Positions 1-8,586 of a DNA stretch of 64,000 nt are shown in pieces. The notes below the pieces were generated by a model, which worked only from the letters and a program-made list of their open reading frames with translations, ran no database searches and was not told the origin of the DNA. How positions within the stretch are numbered: the first letter of the stretch is position 1; the number at the start of each line of letters is the position of its first letter. Source of the DNA: Bogoriella caseilytica (lineage in GTDB: Bacteria > Actinomycetota > Actinomycetes > Actinomycetales > Actinomycetaceae); NCBI RefSeq assembly GCF_003752405.1, contig NZ_RKHK01000001.1:2852001-2916000 (forward strand), written 5' to 3'. The position numbers were made by a program, and so were the translations under genes.

Positions 1-693
1 GCAGTATTCGAAAGCCCGGAGGTGAAGACGGTCGTGCTGGCGGAGATCTCCGCTCACGCTCGCCCTGACGCCATCATCGGGACGAACACCTCCACGATCC
101 CGGTCCGGGTGCTCGCACCCTCCGTACAGCACCCTGAACGATTCCTCACCGTGCACTACTCCAACCCGGCGCCCTTCATCCCCGGCGTCGAACTCGTGGC
201 CGGGGAGGCGACGGCGCCTGAGGTGGTCGAGGCGGTCAAGGAACTGCTGGTGCGGACCGGCCGTCAAGGTGCACAGGTCGCCGACGTGCCGGGGATGGTG
301 CTGAACCGTTTGCAGTACGCCTTGCTGAAGGAAGCGTGTTCCGTGGTCGAGGAGGGGGTGGCGACGACGGAGGATGTGGACACCATCGTGCGCACCACCT
401 TTGGCTTCCGCCTCGGTTTCTTTGGCCCCTTCGCTATCGCCGATCAAGCCGGACTGGACGTCTACCAGAAGGCCTTCGGGATCATCGAGGAGGCCTTCGG
501 TGAACGCCTGGGCACTCCGCGACTGATCTCCGATGCCGTCGAATCCGGTCGGTACGGGGTGAAGAACGGCAAGGGGCTGGCCGCAGACTACGACGACGAC
601 ACTCGCGAAGCGCTGATCGCCTACCGCAACAAGGCCTACTCGAAAATGGGGGAGTTGCTCCGCGAGCTGGGCCCGGCACCGCGCCGCAGCTGA
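1..693 (+). CDS. 3-hydroxyacyl-CoA dehydrogenase family protein (5' end outside window)
   Basis: Oxidises 3-hydroxyacyl-CoA (or a related beta-hydroxy acid) with NAD+. The frame is open from base 1, reading AVFESPEVKTVVLAEIS, so the true start lies upstream and the Rossmann GxGxxG motif is not visible. What remains is the end of the NAD-binding domain (GTNTSTIPV, then HYSNPA) and the whole C-terminal helical domain (DVPGMVLNRL near residue 96, ALLKEA and GLDVY further on), about 230 residues. Both halves fit the FadB/HBDH family; the substrate cannot be told. A stray GTG at base 22 is inside the conserved domain and is not the start. Convergent with the GntR gene that follows. Confidence 0.85.
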   Translation, partial: AVFESPEVKTVVLAEISAHARPDAIIGTNTSTIPVRVLAPSVQHPERFLTVHYSNPAPFIPGVELVAGEATAPEVVEAVKELLVRTGRQGAQVADVPGMVLNRLQYALLKEACSVVEEGVATTEDVDTIVRTTFGFRLGFFGPFAIADQAGLDVYQKAFGIIEEAFGERLGTPRLISDAVESGRYGVKNGKGLAADYDDDTREALIAYRNKAYSKMGELLRELGPAPRRS

Positions 694-750
694 CGCAGAT
701 CGGCCCACACAGCCCATCAGTGGGTTGCCTGAGCTCCCTGACCCACCTAC

Positions 751-835
751 CCTTTCGCGTTTGTGCTCACTCGACGTCGCTACGAACCGCGAGACGGCGA
801 AGTGGAGCAACGCTTGCCGAGCACAAGCGCAAAGG
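751..835. repeat. Palindromic intergenic repeat, copy A
   Basis: An imperfect inverted repeat lies between two convergent genes. The left arm 751-768 (CCTTTCGCGTTTGTGCTC) pairs with the right arm 819-835 (GAGCACAAGCGCAAAGG) with one mismatch and one unpaired base. The core TTGTGCTC/GAGCACAA and the following CACT are shared with the repeat at 8462-8553 on the other side of the sugar cluster. It could act as a bidirectional terminator or be a REP-like element. A smaller hairpin (GTGGGT 720-725 with ACCCAC 741-746) sits just before it. Confidence 0.6.
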
Positions 836-879
836 TGCCCGCGCCAGGCACTGGTGTGGGCATGTGGCTGGTCCGGCCC

Positions 880-1554
880 TTACTGCTCTGGTAGCTCCAG
901 CTCACTCAGGCGCGAGTACGCACCACTCATGTGCTTCTGAGCAGCTACCCGCGCGGCGGCCGGGTCGCCACTGGCCAGCACGGTGCGCAGTTCGTGGTGC
1001 TCGGGGTACCCCACGGTGGGGAAGTCCGGGAAGTTGATGTTGCGGGTGAGCAGGAAGAAGGACACCTGGCTGCGGATCGAGGTCCACACCCAACTCAGGC
1101 GGGTGTGGTCGGCCGCACGGTAGATGACGTCGTGAAAGGCGAGGTCCAGCCGCACGGCGTCCTGTGGCTTGACGCTGCCCGAGGTCACCTTCATCTCGGC
1201 GAGCACCTCGTCGAGTTCGGCGAAGTGCTCCGGGGTCATCCGGGTGGCCGCGCGCTCTGCGGCCAGCGCCTCGAGCGCCGCTCGCAGGGTGTGCACCTCC
1301 TCGACGTCGCGTTTGGTGAGCACGCTGACAAAAGCGCCGCGATGGCGCCGGATCTCGATCTGCCCCTCGCGGGCTAGCAGTGCGAGCGCCTCCCGTACCG
1401 GGCCGCGGCTGACCTTGAGCTGAGAGGCGAGCTCGAGTTCACGGAGGTGCTCGCCAGGTTGGAGTTCCCCGCTGGCCATCTTGTCGCGCAACACCTGCAC
1501 CACGTGGTCACTCAGGGCTGCTCGGGGGGCCTCCACGGATGACGCCATCGTCAT
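880..1554 (-). CDS. GntR family transcriptional regulator, FadR/FCD type
   Basis: DNA-binding repressor of about 224 residues. Residues 8-70 form the winged helix-turn-helix (DHVVQVLRDKMASGELQPGE, then LKVSRGPVREALALL), and the rest is the helical FCD ligand domain (RAALEALAAERAA). The ATG at 1554 is preceded by AGAAGGG five bases upstream and gives the usual family length; a longer frame to 1623 has no ribosome site and would run up to the palindrome. The gene is divergent from the GH39 operon, and a 16-bp palindrome in the gap covers the operon's -35 box, so it probably represses that operon in response to a sugar acid or a similar metabolite. Ligand unknown. Confidence 0.88.
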   Translation of the reverse strand: MTMASSVEAPRAALSDHVVQVLRDKMASGELQPGEHLRELELASQLKVSRGPVREALALLAREGQIEIRRHRGAFVSVLTKRDVEEVHTLRAALEALAAERAATRMTPEHFAELDEVLAEMKVTSGSVKPQDAVRLDLAFHDVIYRAADHTRLSWVWTSIRSQVSFFLLTRNINFPDFPTVGYPEHHELRTVLASGDPAAARVAAQKHMSGAYSRLSELELPEQ

Positions 1555-1626
1555 GTTCCCTTCTCTACGTCGCGTGCCGGCATCACCGCATGATGGCAGG
1601 CATTCGCCAGGTCCGACAGTCATTGG

Positions 1627-1642
1627 AGATTGTTGACAATCT
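1627..1642. promoter_or_regulatory. Probable GntR/FCD operator
   Basis: AGATTGTTGACAATCT is a palindrome with 7-bp arms around a TG centre. FCD regulators typically bind sites of the TTGTNNACAA kind, which this matches. It covers the -35 box of the rightward promoter and lies 73 bases upstream of the gntR start. Confidence 0.6.
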
Positions 1643-1661
1643 GCAATCTACTCCCTAGTGT
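1633..1661 (+). promoter_or_regulatory. Promoter of carbohydrate cluster 1
   Basis: TTGACA at 1633-1638, a 17-base spacer and TAGTGT at 1656-1661 make a near-consensus housekeeping promoter pointing at the GH39 gene. Expected transcript start is near 1668. The -35 box lies inside the operator palindrome, so binding there would block RNA polymerase. Confidence 0.65.
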
Positions 1662-1718
1662 TCCCCGCAACCCGTCGATGACGACGGTCCCGAACACTTC
1701 GGAAGGGTGCACGACGAC

Positions 1719-3446
1719 GTGACTACGGACACCGATTTCAATCCCGGTATCGGCAAGACGGAATCGCCCTACCCCCAGGCCGCCCCCAGCGACCCAGACG
1801 CCCCCCACGTTCATGCCGCGACGATCCGCGTGGACGCCACCGTCGACCGCGGAAAGCTTGCCCGAATCTGGGAGAGCATCGGCTACGACGAGTTCAACTG
1901 GACGTACATGCCGACCGGGCGTGAGCTGCTCACGACCTTCGGCGGCCTGGCGAAGCAAGGCGTCCATGTGCGACCGCACTACGTCTTCTGCTCGGGCAAC
2001 GGTTTCGCCATCCCGCACTGGGGCAACGGCAACGTCTACCACGAGGACGCCCAAGGCAATCCGTTCTACGACTTCACCATGGTCGACCAGGCCTACGACG
2101 CCATCGTCGAAGCCGGGAACCATGTGCTGGTGGAGCTGGCCTTCACCCCACGCGATCTGGTTCCTGACCATGCCGCAGAGCTCGAGGTGGTTCCCAGCCC
2201 CACCGCCTACAGCAACTACGAAGCGGGCACCTGGGCCTATCCGCCCAAGGACTATCAACGCTGGGGTGACCTCATCACCGCCCACGCCCAGCACTGCCTG
2301 GAGCGCTACGGGCTCGAGGAAGTCAGCACCTGGCTCTGGGAGCTGTGGAACGAACCGGACATCTTCTACTGGCGGGGAACCCCGCAGGAGTTCTACGAGC
2401 TCTACTCCGTCACGGCACGTGCGGTGCGCAAGGCCATCCCCGAGGCCAAGGTGGGTGGGCCCTCCGTCACCGGCGGCGGCGTGCAGTTCCTGCGCGGATT
2501 CCTGCAGCACACTCGCGACCATCAGGACCCTCTGGACTTCGTCTCCTTCCACACCAAGGGTTCTGCCTTCACCCCGTGGCGGGTGTATGGGCCCACTGGC
2601 GGGCCGGCTCCGGAGAAGCAGAACCCCTCGGCGAACAAGATGATCTTCGAGGTCCAGCGCCTGCTCCGAGTGATGGCCGAGTTCGAGGAGTATCGCGATC
2701 TGCCCGCGATCGTCGATGAATGTGACGCCGGCGTCCCGGCCCACCACACCTTCTATGACAACGCGAACTTCGAGTTCCAGAACACCGAGTACTACCCGGT
2801 GTTCCAGGTCAAGCTCATGAAGAAGCTCCTTGACCTGAACGAGCTCGAGGAAGCTTCGGTCGCGCACGCCACCTCATGGAGCTTCTACTTCGAAGGGGAG
2901 CGCTACTTCGAGGGCACGCGTTCCTTCCTCACCGCCGGCGGGATCGAGAAGCCATTCCTGAACGCCTACCGCGCGCTGGCCACGTTGGGTGAGCGGCGTA
3001 TCGAGGCCACTTCGGACGCCGCGCAGGAGGTGGCCGGCATTGACCATGCCAGTGGTGCCTCCATGCCTGAGGAGATCGATGCCTTGGCCTCGCGGGCCGA
3101 GTCCGGAACCATTGCGGTCCTGGTGTGGCGCCACACCGACGACCAGTACCAACACGACGAGACTCTGGCGGAGGTGGCGCTCGAACTCTCGGGTCTGCGG
3201 GCGGCGCGCTACCAGCTCCGCCACTTCCGCATCGACGGCCAGCACAGCAACTCCCACACTGCATGGAAGGAGCAGGGCTCTCCGCAAGTGCCCGGCCCTG
3301 ACCAGCTGCGCGCCATCAAGGAACGGCAGGGTTTGGAGCAGCTCGCAGCGCCGAGCACAGTGACGCCGGAATCAGGTTCGGCCGGACTGACTATCGCGCT
3401 CCCACTGCCGTCACTGTCCCTGCTGGTCCTGGAGCCGCAGGGATGA
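1719..3446 (+). CDS. Glycoside hydrolase family 39 protein (beta-xylosidase-like)
   Basis: Cytoplasmic retaining glycosidase of about 575 residues, with no signal peptide. The GH39 TIM barrel is recognisable: general acid/base Glu in LWELWNEPD near residue 212, and a probable nucleophile Glu in VDECDAG near residue 334, where many relatives have TEW or TEF. The last ~100 residues form the beta-sandwich typical of the family. GTG 1719 is chosen because GGAAGGG at 1701-1707 lies 11 bases before it; GTG 1707 would overlap that site. First gene of an operon with a sugar ABC importer and two oxidoreductases, so it likely cleaves an imported xyloside or related glycoside. Substrate is inferred only from family. 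A paralogue is at 51858. Confidence 0.82.
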   Translation: MTTDTDFNPGIGKTESPYPQAAPSDPDAPHVHAATIRVDATVDRGKLARIWESIGYDEFNWTYMPTGRELLTTFGGLAKQGVHVRPHYVFCSGNGFAIPHWGNGNVYHEDAQGNPFYDFTMVDQAYDAIVEAGNHVLVELAFTPRDLVPDHAAELEVVPSPTAYSNYEAGTWAYPPKDYQRWGDLITAHAQHCLERYGLEEVSTWLWELWNEPDIFYWRGTPQEFYELYSVTARAVRKAIPEAKVGGPSVTGGGVQFLRGFLQHTRDHQDPLDFVSFHTKGSAFTPWRVYGPTGGPAPEKQNPSANKMIFEVQRLLRVMAEFEEYRDLPAIVDECDAGVPAHHTFYDNANFEFQNTEYYPVFQVKLMKKLLDLNELEEASVAHATSWSFYFEGERYFEGTRSFLTAGGIEKPFLNAYRALATLGERRIEATSDAAQEVAGIDHASGASMPEEIDALASRAESGTIAVLVWRHTDDQYQHDETLAEVALELSGLRAARYQLRHFRIDGQHSNSHTAWKEQGSPQVPGPDQLRAIKERQGLEQLAAPSTVTPESGSAGLTIALPLPSLSLLVLEPQG

Positions 3447-4282
3447 GTGCTCTGAACCGCACCGTCCGGATCGGCGCAGACGTCACCATCCCGCAACTGG
3501 GACTCGGAGTCTTCCAGGTCCCGCCGGACGAGGCGCAGCGGGTAGTGGAGGAGGCACTCGAGATCGGGTACCGGCACATCGATACGGCTGCGGCCTACGT
3601 CAACGAACAGGGGGTCGGAGCAGCTCTGCGCGCTTCGGGGCTGCCACGTGAGGAACTCTTCATCACCTCGAAGCTGCGCAACGGGGACCAGGGCTTCGAC
3701 AGCGCCCGGCGTGCCTACGGCCAGAGCTGCCAGCAGCTTGGCCTCGAGTACCTGGACCTCTACCTGATCCACTGGCCCAACCCTGCGGCGGGACTCTGGC
3801 AGGACAGCTGGCGGGCCCTGGAGAGCCTGGTGGCTACCGGCTCCTTGCGCGCTGCCGGAGTCTCGAACTTCCTGGTGGAACATCTGGAGGAGTTGACGGC
3901 TTTCGCCAGCGAGCTGCCCGCGGTCAACCAGATCGAACGGCACCCCACTTTCCAGCAGAACGACCTGGTCCACTGGTGTCGTGCCCGGGGAGTCGCCGTC
4001 GAGGCGTACTCGCCGCTCGGCCAGGGAGCTGATCTGCAGCACCCCACCATCACGGGGTTCGCGAGAGAGCTCGGGATGAGTCCAGCCCAAGTGATCCTGC
4101 GCTGGCATCTGGACCAGGGGAGCATCGTGATCCCCAAGACCGTCTCCAGTGCGCGCATGCGCAGCAACGCGGCGCTCGACGTCGCGCTCACCCCGGATCA
4201 GATCAGCGCCATCGATGCGCTCGAAGCCGGGCAACGGACGGGGAACGACCCCCGCTCCTTCTCCCTCAGTCAAATCCGCTGA
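3443..4282 (+). CDS. Aldo/keto reductase
   Basis: NADPH-dependent reductase of 279 residues with the full AKR barrel. Visible signatures are GYRHIDTAAAY (tetrad Asp and Tyr), the catalytic Lys in ITSKLRN, the His in YLIHWPNP, GVSNFLVEHL, and IPKTVSSARM, which binds the coenzyme phosphate. Closest in form to 2,5-diketo-D-gluconate reductase-like AKR5 members. It overlaps the GH39 stop by 4 bases, so the two are translationally coupled, and it probably processes the sugar or aglycone the glycosidase releases. The exact substrate is unknown. Confidence 0.88.
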   Translation: MSALNRTVRIGADVTIPQLGLGVFQVPPDEAQRVVEEALEIGYRHIDTAAAYVNEQGVGAALRASGLPREELFITSKLRNGDQGFDSARRAYGQSCQQLGLEYLDLYLIHWPNPAAGLWQDSWRALESLVATGSLRAAGVSNFLVEHLEELTAFASELPAVNQIERHPTFQQNDLVHWCRARGVAVEAYSPLGQGADLQHPTITGFARELGMSPAQVILRWHLDQGSIVIPKTVSSARMRSNAALDVALTPDQISAIDALEAGQRTGNDPRSFSLSQIR

Positions 4283-4303
4283 CCTGTCAGGAGTGTGGTT
4301 CCG

Positions 4304-5275
4304 ATGGCGAGCCCGACACTCGGCACACCGGTCGCCACCATGCCGCCCCCAGCGGCGGCCGGTGACCGGCCTGAGTTCCGCAAGCGGTTGAGGCGCCGCA
4401 ATCTTTGGATCTACGCCTTCTTGATGCCCACGATTGTGCTCTACGGCCTGTACACCCTCTATCCGATGGTGGCGAGCTACTGGTACTCCCTGGTGGAGTG
4501 GAACGGGTTCAGCGCTGAACAGCGCTATGTCGGCATCAGCAACTACGAGGCCGTGCTGGCCGATCCCATGTTCTGGTCGGCGGTGCGGATCACGGTGGTC
4601 TTCATGCTCATCGTGACGCCGCTGCGCGTCATGGGAGCGTTCCTCCTGGCCTTGGTCCTGAACTCCCCTCGGCTGCCCTTCTCCGGCTTCTTCCGCACCG
4701 CGTTCTTCATCCCGGTCGTGACGACGACGGCGATCGTCGGCGTGGTCATGCGATTCATCTTCGACCCTGCCAACGGGCCGCCCTCGGTGGTGGCGCAGTT
4801 CCTCGGGCTCGGGCCCGTCGACCTGCTGGGCTCGTCCTCGACGGCGCTCCTGACCTCGGCCGTGGTGTACGTGTGGAAGTTCTTCGGTATCACGCTGGTC
4901 TACTGGCTCGCTGCGCTACAGACCATCCCGAAAGACCTGTACGAGGCTGCCCGCATCGATGGCGCCGGCCCGGTCAATCTGTTCCGGTACATCACGCTGC
5001 CGATGCTGCTGCCCTTCCTGCTGATCATCACCATCTTGACCATCGAGGACTGCTTCCGGGCCTTCGACCTCATGCAGACCATGACGGCCGGCGGTCCCTA
5101 CTACAGCACCGAGATCATCGAGATCTTCATCTACCGGTGGGCCTTCGCCGCTTCGATCCCGCAGCTCGGCTTCGCTTCAGCGGCAGCGGTGCTCTTCGGG
5201 TTGCTGGTCATGGTCTTCGTCATTTTCCAGGTGTGGGGCCTGACAGTCTCACGTCGCATGAGGGGGCAGCGATGA
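4304..5275 (+). CDS. Sugar ABC transporter permease, MalF/UgpA type
   Basis: Inner-membrane permease of 323 residues with about six membrane segments. The cytoplasmic EAA loop that contacts the ATPase is clear: LYEAARIDGAG followed by ITLPML near residue 220. The ATG at 4304 is ten bases after AGGAG (4289-4293), while GTG 4295 is only one base from it. It pairs with the next permease and the lipoprotein to form a CUT1 importer. No ATPase gene lies in the cluster. Confidence 0.9.
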   Translation: MASPTLGTPVATMPPPAAAGDRPEFRKRLRRRNLWIYAFLMPTIVLYGLYTLYPMVASYWYSLVEWNGFSAEQRYVGISNYEAVLADPMFWSAVRITVVFMLIVTPLRVMGAFLLALVLNSPRLPFSGFFRTAFFIPVVTTTAIVGVVMRFIFDPANGPPSVVAQFLGLGPVDLLGSSSTALLTSAVVYVWKFFGITLVYWLAALQTIPKDLYEAARIDGAGPVNLFRYITLPMLLPFLLIITILTIEDCFRAFDLMQTMTAGGPYYSTEIIEIFIYRWAFAASIPQLGFASAAAVLFGLLVMVFVIFQVWGLTVSRRMRGQR

Positions 5276-6180
5276 GTGCAGTCATGACGCCGAAGCAGCA
5301 GGCGCAGGTGAGTCAGCAGCCCAGCCCTGCGGCCCAGCACGGCCGCCGTCGTATCAGTCGACGGACGCTCTGGTGGGGTGCCTTCGCCCTCTTGCTCGGG
5401 CTCGCGTTCCTCTGGGTGTATCCCTTCATCTGGATGCTCTCCACCTCTCTGAAGACGCCCGGTGAGGTCTTCGGCGGCGGCCTCGGATTGATTCCCGAGG
5501 TCATGCAGTGGGAGAACTACCGCCGGGCGTGGACCGATGGGAACTTCAGCCGCTATCTGGTCAACACCGTGATTGTGACGGTCGCGACCACGGTCTTGGT
5601 GGTGGTGCGCTGCGCTCTGGCCGGGTACGTGCTTGGTCGCTACCGGTTCCCGGGCTCGCGGATCATCATCGTGATCCTGGTGGCCACGATGTTCGTGCCC
5701 ACCGGGTACACGATCATCCCGGTGGTGCACCTTTCGATGAGCCTGGGCATTCTCGATACCCACCTCGGCATGATCCTCGCGCTCGCCGGAGGATCCCATG
5801 TCGCGTTCATCCTGGTGTACGCCGGCTATTTCCGCGGCCTGCCCAAAGAACTTGAGGAAGCCTCGATCGTGGATGGCGCGGGCTTCTTCCGTACCTTCGG
5901 CCGCATCATGCTGCCCCTGTCGATGCCGGTGACCGCCACCGTCTCGATCCTGACCTTTCTCTTCACGTGGAACGCCTTCTTCCTCCCGCTGGTGTTCTCG
6001 TTCTCCAATCCGGCTCTGCGCACGGTGAGCGTGGGAATGCAGGCCTTCGTCGGGGAGAACTCCACCGACTGGACCGGCATGGCCGCAGCCGGCGTGCTGT
6101 CCATGCTTCCCGTGGTCGCCCTGTTTGCCTTCATGCAGCGCTACTTCGTCGAGGGCATCGCGGGAGCGGTGAAGTCCTGA
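5272..6180 (+). CDS. Sugar ABC transporter permease, MalG/UgpE type
   Basis: Second permease of the importer, 302 residues and six predicted membrane segments. The EAA loop reads LEEASIVDGAG then IMLPL near residue 200. ATG 5272 overlaps the previous stop (ATGA), with AGGGGG a few bases before it. The first ~30 residues are a polar tail rich in Gln and Pro. Ends with the usual short EGIAGAVKS tail of this subfamily. Confidence 0.9.
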   Translation: MSAVMTPKQQAQVSQQPSPAAQHGRRRISRRTLWWGAFALLLGLAFLWVYPFIWMLSTSLKTPGEVFGGGLGLIPEVMQWENYRRAWTDGNFSRYLVNTVIVTVATTVLVVVRCALAGYVLGRYRFPGSRIIIVILVATMFVPTGYTIIPVVHLSMSLGILDTHLGMILALAGGSHVAFILVYAGYFRGLPKELEEASIVDGAGFFRTFGRIMLPLSMPVTATVSILTFLFTWNAFFLPLVFSFSNPALRTVSVGMQAFVGENSTDWTGMAAAGVLSMLPVVALFAFMQRYFVEGIAGAVKS

Positions 6181-6216
6181 TTCGTCTTGATCCATCTATC
6201 TCAACGAGGAGATCTC

Positions 6217-7659
6217 ATGTCCCCATGGACTCGCCGTACCTTTCTGGGCGGCGTCAGTGCAGCATCAGTGGCCGCCTTCCTTGCCTCCTGTTCGGACAGT
6301 CCGCCACCCACCAGCGGAAACGGCGGTGGCGGCGGTGGGGGAGGTGGTGGCGGAAGCCTCGAGTGGTGGGACCACTTCGGTGGTCTGCAGAACCTCCACC
6401 GTGAGTGGGCGGCGCAGGAAGGTGAGCGCATCGGCACCGCCATCACGTACTCCTACAACGAGCCGGGGCGTGCCACGGAGGCCCTCCAGCTGGCCAATCA
6501 GAGCAACTCCTTGCCGGATGTCTACTCCAACCTGCTCGGGTTGCCACTGCCGGCGTTGGTCGATGCCGGATGGGTCCACCCCTTGGAGCTCTCCGACGAG
6601 GCCATGGACCGCCTTCCGGAGGGCAGCTTCGTCGAGGGTCTCACGATGCTGGACGGCGTCATCTACGGACTGCCGGCCTTCACCGACAAGCAGTACATCG
6701 CCTGCACCTGGTACAACTCCGAGATCGCCGAGGAGGTGGGCTTCGAGCCGCCGCACAGTTATGACGAAATGCGTGAGGCGCTCCGCGCGATCGCCGATCA
6801 CGGTGAGTACGCACCGATGACCATCGCCCTGGGCTCTGCCGGCCGGATGGGGGAACAGATCAATGACCTGGCCCAAGCCGGCGGGTTCCCCGGCTTCGAG
6901 GGCATGCGCTACGACACCGGCGAGTACGCGTACGACCATGACACCTACATCAATGCGATCGAGCTGTACAAGGAGATCTCTGACAACGGCTGGCTACTGC
7001 CGGGAACGAACTCACTGCAGATTCCCGATGCTCGGGGACGCTTCGCGGCCGGCAATATCGGTTTCCACATCGATGGCCCGTACTCACCCGGTGGTGTCAG
7101 GTCTTTGAACGAGGACTTCCTGCCATCCATGGCAGTGGCCGGCATGCTGACTCCCGAGGGCGAGGATGTCGTCGCCACGCGCGGCGCCCGGGGCTCGGAC
7201 TGGTTGATCAGCGGCACCACGGACAATCCCGAGGCGGCGAGCGCACTGATCGAGACCTTCACGCGGGACGACTACCAGACCGCTCTCGCTGTGGGGATGG
7301 ATCAGCCGCCGCTGAACCTCGATGTCGTGGCTGACGCTGACGTCATCGAACCCTGGGCCTGGCTCGTCGAGGAGTTCCAGCAGCGTGTGTTCCGCGCTCC
7401 GCAGGCTCAGGTGCGCAATGTCGAGGTGGGCGAGGCGCTGGCGCTGGAGCAGCCGGTCTCTCCCGCGCTGGGAGACATCATCCAGGGATACCTCGGTGGG
7501 GACATCTCTGACCTGCGTCAGCAGCTGATCGATCTCAATGACGCGCACAACCGCATGCGCGATTCGGCGATCGAGCGCGCAGCGGATGAAGGCGCGAATG
7601 TGTCCCGGAGTGACTGGGAGTTCCCTGACTGGGAACGCGGCGTCGACTACACCTACTGA
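6217..7659 (+). CDS. Sugar ABC transporter substrate-binding lipoprotein
   Basis: Extracellular receptor of the importer, 480 residues. The N-terminus has a twin arginine (TRRTFLGG), a hydrophobic stretch and the lipobox LASC with the lipidated Cys at residue 25, so Tat-dependent export is likely. A run of eleven glycines follows, a flexible tether to the membrane, then the bacterial extracellular binding fold (SLEWWDHFGG onward). ATG 6217 follows GAGGAG; upstream in-frame codons lack a ribosome site. Ligand unknown, presumably the substrate of the neighbouring GH39 enzyme. Confidence 0.88.
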   Translation: MSPWTRRTFLGGVSAASVAAFLASCSDSPPPTSGNGGGGGGGGGGGSLEWWDHFGGLQNLHREWAAQEGERIGTAITYSYNEPGRATEALQLANQSNSLPDVYSNLLGLPLPALVDAGWVHPLELSDEAMDRLPEGSFVEGLTMLDGVIYGLPAFTDKQYIACTWYNSEIAEEVGFEPPHSYDEMREALRAIADHGEYAPMTIALGSAGRMGEQINDLAQAGGFPGFEGMRYDTGEYAYDHDTYINAIELYKEISDNGWLLPGTNSLQIPDARGRFAAGNIGFHIDGPYSPGGVRSLNEDFLPSMAVAGMLTPEGEDVVATRGARGSDWLISGTTDNPEAASALIETFTRDDYQTALAVGMDQPPLNLDVVADADVIEPWAWLVEEFQQRVFRAPQAQVRNVEVGEALALEQPVSPALGDIIQGYLGGDISDLRQQLIDLNDAHNRMRDSAIERAADEGANVSRSDWEFPDWERGVDYTY

Positions 7660-7673
7660 GCGGAGAGGCAACC

Positions 7674-8438
7674 ATGGAGACGTTCCCTGTTGAACGCACC
7701 GCGATCGTCACCGGAGCCGGTTCTCGCCGAGGCATCGGACGGGCCACGGCGAGGCGACTGGCCGACGATGGCTGGTCAATTGCGCTGCTCGATGTTGATG
7801 CCGTCGCGGTGGAGGAGCTTGCCGCAGAGTTCGGCCGGCACTATGGCAGGCCTGCTCTGGGGCTGGGGGTGGATGTCAGCGACCCTGACGCGGTGGACGC
7901 CGCCATGACACGGATTGCGGGGTCGGATCTTCCGCAGGTCGTGGCGCTGGCCAACATCGCCGGCGTGAGCTCACCGGTGCCGTATGAGGAACTCGGTGAC
8001 GAGGAGTGGGATCGCGTGCTGCGTATCAACCTCTTCGGTGTGCACTACGTGACCCGGAGCGCCGCGCGGTTGATGGACGGCGTCGGGCGCATCGTGTCCC
8101 TGTCATCGGTCTCGGCGCAGCGCGGTGGCGGCACCTACTCCAAGACGCCCTACTCGGTGGCTAAGGCAGGCGTGATCGGACTGACGCGTGCGGTGGCGCG
8201 CGAACTCGGTCCGCGTGGGATCACGGCCAATGCCATCGCTCCTGGTCCGATCGACACCGACATCATGGGTGGACGGCTGTCCGAGGAGCGCAAGGCACTG
8301 CTCGCCCAGGAGCTCCTGGTGGACCGGGTCGGCACCGCCGAGGACGTCGCTGCGGCCATCGCCTTCCTGGTCTCGCAGGAGTCCGGCTACATCACTGGTC
8401 AGACCCTCAACGTCGACGGCGGCCTCTACATGCACTGA
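7674..8438 (+). CDS. SDR family NAD(P)-dependent oxidoreductase
   Basis: Classical short-chain dehydrogenase of 254 residues. The coenzyme motif is GAGSRRGIG near residue 13, the structural NIAGV near residue 100, the catalytic Ser in SLSSVS, Tyr and Lys in YSVAK, and NVDGG close to the end. The start is 14 bases after the lipoprotein gene, behind GCGGAGAGG. As the last gene of cluster 1 it probably oxidises a sugar or polyol derived from the imported glycoside. Annotators might call it FabG-like, but the context argues for sugar metabolism. Confidence 0.87.
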   Translation: METFPVERTAIVTGAGSRRGIGRATARRLADDGWSIALLDVDAVAVEELAAEFGRHYGRPALGLGVDVSDPDAVDAAMTRIAGSDLPQVVALANIAGVSSPVPYEELGDEEWDRVLRINLFGVHYVTRSAARLMDGVGRIVSLSSVSAQRGGGTYSKTPYSVAKAGVIGLTRAVARELGPRGITANAIAPGPIDTDIMGGRLSEERKALLAQELLVDRVGTAEDVAAAIAFLVSQESGYITGQTLNVDGGLYMH

Positions 8439-8461
8439 GACCTGGCGCACGCCGATGTCGT

Positions 8462-8553
8462 CCCCCTTGCGGTTGTGCTCACTTCGCGTCGTTCTCAGGT
8501 GGTCCCAGGCCCTGCGGAACGACATCGAGTGAGCACAACCGCAGTGGTGGGGG
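8462..8553. repeat. Palindromic intergenic repeat, copy B
   Basis: Long hairpin between convergent genes. Outer arms 8469-8483 and 8528-8542 pair perfectly over 15 bp (GCGGTTGTGCTCACT with its complement). Inner arms GTCGTTC (8488-8494) and GAACGAC (8517-8523) add 7 bp, and CCCCC/GGGGG flank the whole. It shares the TTGTGCTCACT core with copy A at 751-835. It may serve as a bidirectional terminator; the length and the second copy suggest a dispersed repeat family. Confidence 0.7.
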
Positions 8554-8586
8554 AGTCGGGATGGGCTGGACCTCGGTTTCCTCGCC

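Noticed and set aside
1620-2867. 415-codon minus-strand frame
   Set aside because: Antisense to the GH39 gene; composition of a complementary-strand artefact.
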